Below, one piece after another: positions 62,605-64,000 of a stretch of 64,000 bases of DNA. Made by a program: the position numbers and the translations under genes. Every line of letters begins with the position of its first letter. Positions within the stretch are counted from its first letter, which is position 1. The notes beneath the pieces were generated by a model that saw only the letters and a list, made by a program, of their open reading frames with translations, was not told where the DNA came from and did not search any database. The DNA is from Agelaius tricolor (taxonomy: Eukaryota > Chordata > Aves > Passeriformes > Icteridae). The stretch covers positions 27,739,001-27,803,000 of the forward strand of contig JALJCS010000009.1 in assembly GCA_023055355.1 (NCBI GenBank), given 5' to 3'.

Positions 62605-64000
62605 TTTTTTGTCTGGGTTTTCCCCAGGAGTCCCTGCCCCCTTTTGAATTCATAAAATTCCCGCCGCAGCGGGCAGTCGGGCATCCAATGCCCGAGCTTT
62701 CCGCACAGATGGCAGGGTGATGTGGCGGCGGAAGGACCGGGAGCAGGCGAGCGGCAGGTGGCTTCAGAGAAGGTGTTTTCAGGCGCTTCTTCTGCGGCGC
62801 TGACTCGGGGCGGCAGCTGTTTTTTCTTCTCTCCCTCCCTAGATGGCATGATTAGGACCTTCCGGGTGCAGACCTCGAGCATATCGTGCAGCGAGGGGGG
62901 TGGGTGCATCGGGAGGCTGAGGATGGCGTCCCTACACGCAGAGTTTGCATTCGTGGACGCTACTTCCTTCAGGATATGTTCCCGGGCAACCTCGTCCGCC
63001 ACTTGCTGCTCGACAGCTTTTCGAAGACGTTCGACAAAATCGAGGAAAGATTCCTCGGCGCCCTGAAAGATTCTGGAAAAAGAAAGGAGAGGAGCCGCCC
63101 CCGGCAGCGCCAGGAACGCCTTCTCGGCTGCCCGCGCTGACTCTCGGAGTGCTTCCTGGGGGATGGCACTCGCCTGCGAGTGCCCATCTGCCCAGTTGCC
63201 GGTCCCTAGGAGCTGATCAATGGCCAGGACATTGCCTGTTAGGTCCAGCCCCGTGTGGGGCTGTTCCCACAGGCTCGGGAGGGCCTCCGTCACTCCCCTC
63301 TTCCAGGCTGCCTCCCACATAGCCCGCTCGGTGGGATTGAGCAGGCACGTGAAGAGGCGCCGGATGTCATAGGGGGTGACATCGGCTTCGGTAAGTGTTG
63401 CCTGCAACACTCCCCGAAAGTATTCGCTGTCCCGGCCGTAATCTTTCTGTGCCTTGCACAGCTCCTTGATTTGTGAATGGTGTAAGGGGACCCACTGGCG
63501 ACGCACCCCACCATCTCCCTCTGGATGGTAAACAACCGGGGCTGCGGATGGTATCGCAGCAGACCCCGGTTCCCGGTTCCTAACTGCTGCCCCCCCCCCG
63601 GAACCCAAAGCGCGGGAGCCGGCAGGGAGAGCGTGGGAACCGGGAGAGGAGGAAGTAGGGGCGTGGCTGGGAACTTGAGCAGGGCAATCCGATATCGAGG
63701 GACCCTCCCAGGAGGCGGAGACAAGGGGTGGAACCTTTTGACTGGCAGGGGGTGGAGAGATGGGAGGTGGTATGGGAGGGACCGAGGGAGGAGCTATGGG
63801 CGGGGATGTGGGAGGAGAAAGGGGAGGGACTACTGAAGAGGAGGTTTCTGGAAAGGAGGAGGGACCAGGAGGGGGGAAGGACGAGGGGGTAGAACACTGG
63901 GAGTGGCCGACTGGCAGGAAGGGGTTGGAGCTTGGGAAAAAGGGATTCTGGGGAGAAGAAGAGGGCTTTCCCGCCATTTCAGCCATGTGGTTGCCTCCAT
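62601..64000 (-). CDS. gag: Gag polyprotein of the ERV (N terminus cut by the window edge)
   Basis: Gag forms the particle shell and binds the RNA genome. From the ATG at 63,986 there are 461 codons to TAA at 62,603-62,601. The frame is also open upstream to the window edge, so the true start and the matrix domain probably lie outside. Numbered from that ATG, residues 1-160 are a proline/serine-rich linker (runs of [11 protein letters not shown] type around 70-80). Residues about 164-380 are capsid, with the major homology region at 306-321 ([17 protein letters not shown]308, G309, E312, F317, R320). Nucleocapsid follows, with a basic stretch near 387-394 and one CCHC zinc knuckle (Cys425, Cys428, His433, Cys438). 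Only one knuckle is seen, whereas betaretroviruses usually have two. No PPxY late-domain motif is visible in this part. The last codons overlap the frameshift site. The frame is intact. Confidence 0.93.
   Translation of the reverse strand, partial: GGNHMAEMAGKPSSSPQNPFFPSSNPFLPVGHSQCSTPSSFPPPGPSSFPETSSSVVPPLSPPTSPPIAPPSVPPIPPPISPPPASQKVPPLVSASWEGPSISDCPAQVPSHAPTSSSPGSHALPAGSRALGSGGGAAVRNREPGSAAIPSAAPVVYHPEGDGGVRRQWVPLHHSQIKELCKAQKDYGRDSEYFRGVLQATLTEADVTPYDIRRLFTCLLNPTERAMWEAAWKRGVTEALPSLWEQPHTGLDLTGNVLAIDQLLGTGNWADGHSQASAIPQEALRESARAAEKAFLALPGAAPLLSFSRIFQGAEESFLDFVERLRKAVEQQVADEVAREHILKEVASTNANSACRDAILSLPMHPPPSLHDMLEVCTRKVLIMPSREGEKKKQLPPRVSAAEEAPENTFSEATCRSPAPGPSAATSPCHLCGKLGHWMPDCPLRREFYEFKRGQGLLGKTQTKN
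62604..62610 (-). promoter_or_regulatory. -1 ribosomal frameshift site A AAA AAC
   Basis: The gag frame reads ACA AAA AAC and then TAA, which places the heptamer A AAA AAC in the correct phase, with the gag stop codon as the very next codon. Slipping back one base leads straight into the pro-pol frame with no stop. A AAA AAC is one of the most efficient known retroviral shift heptamers and is used at gag-pro in betaretroviruses. Confidence 0.92.

Larger units (their letters stand above)
58226..64000 (-). mobile_element. Class II (beta-like) endogenous retrovirus, env-less, 3' part of provirus
   Basis: The provirus is read on the minus strand: gag (partial at the window edge), -1 frameshift site, pro-pol, polypurine tract, 3' LTR. 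The beta-like assignment rests on three points: a dUTPase-like segment just upstream of the protease, an A AAA AAC gag-pro shift site, and [13 protein letters not shown] reverse transcriptase motifs. No env frame exists, since only about 120 nt lie between the pol stop and the polypurine tract. Gag and pro-pol are both free of stops and frame breaks. The element is visibly richer in G+C than its flanks. The 5' LTR, leader, primer-binding site and matrix region would lie to the right of the window, so its age cannot be read from LTR divergence here. Confidence 0.95.

Noticed and set aside
59078..63836. Several plus-strand frames of 60-132 codons across the ERV
   Set aside because: They are antisense shadows of gag and pro-pol, which carry all the recognisable motifs.
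1..64000. CRISPR array, operons or other prokaryotic systems
   Set aside because: No spaced direct-repeat array, no closely packed genes and no ribosome-binding pattern; CR1 and ERV content marks the DNA as vertebrate.

Overview
The window looks like gene-poor DNA from a bird nuclear genome, probably a songbird. The evidence is three 5'-truncated CR1 LINE copies (the dominant bird retrotransposon), two solo LTRs of avian type and a class II (beta-like) endogenous retrovirus (ERV). I found no host protein-coding exon, tRNA or rRNA that I could support. No reading frame left of 58.2 kb exceeds 178 codons, and the longest is the antisense of a CR1 copy. The songbird assignment rests on my recognition of the 45.6 kb LTR type and is an inference.

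Layout. 1-58,225 is AT-leaning, unique-looking intergenic or intronic DNA. It carries CR1 3' ends at about 4.31-4.97, 38.10-38.80 and 46.41-46.68 kb, all on the + strand; a solo LTR at 29.41-30.07 kb (+) with 6-bp direct repeats CTTAAC; a solo LTR at 45.58-45.96 kb (-) with 6-bp target duplications TATCTG; several simple repeats; and two strong perfect hairpins at 37.97 and 49.04 kb.

58,226-64,000 is the 3' part of an ERV lying on the minus strand, so it reads from right to left. In viral order it shows gag (N terminus cut by the window edge), an A AAA AAC slippery heptamer directly against the gag stop codon, and one uninterrupted -1-frame pro-pol frame. That frame holds a degenerate dUTPase-like segment, aspartic protease, reverse transcriptase (YMDD), RNase H and integrase (HHCC, DDX35E). 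A polypurine tract and the 3' LTR follow. There is no env: only about 120 nt separate the pol stop from the polypurine tract. All catalytic motifs are present and neither frame is broken, so the insertion is young or selectively preserved. The 5' LTR, primer-binding site and matrix region lie beyond the right edge.

How the parts work together. Gag would build the particle. Occasional -1 slippage at the heptamer would give Gag-Pro-Pol for maturation, reverse transcription and integration. Without env the element should act as an intracellular retrotransposon, in the manner of IAP-type elements. The solo LTR at 29.4 kb shares an U3 block with the LTR at 58.2-58.9 kb, so related elements have invaded this region more than once.
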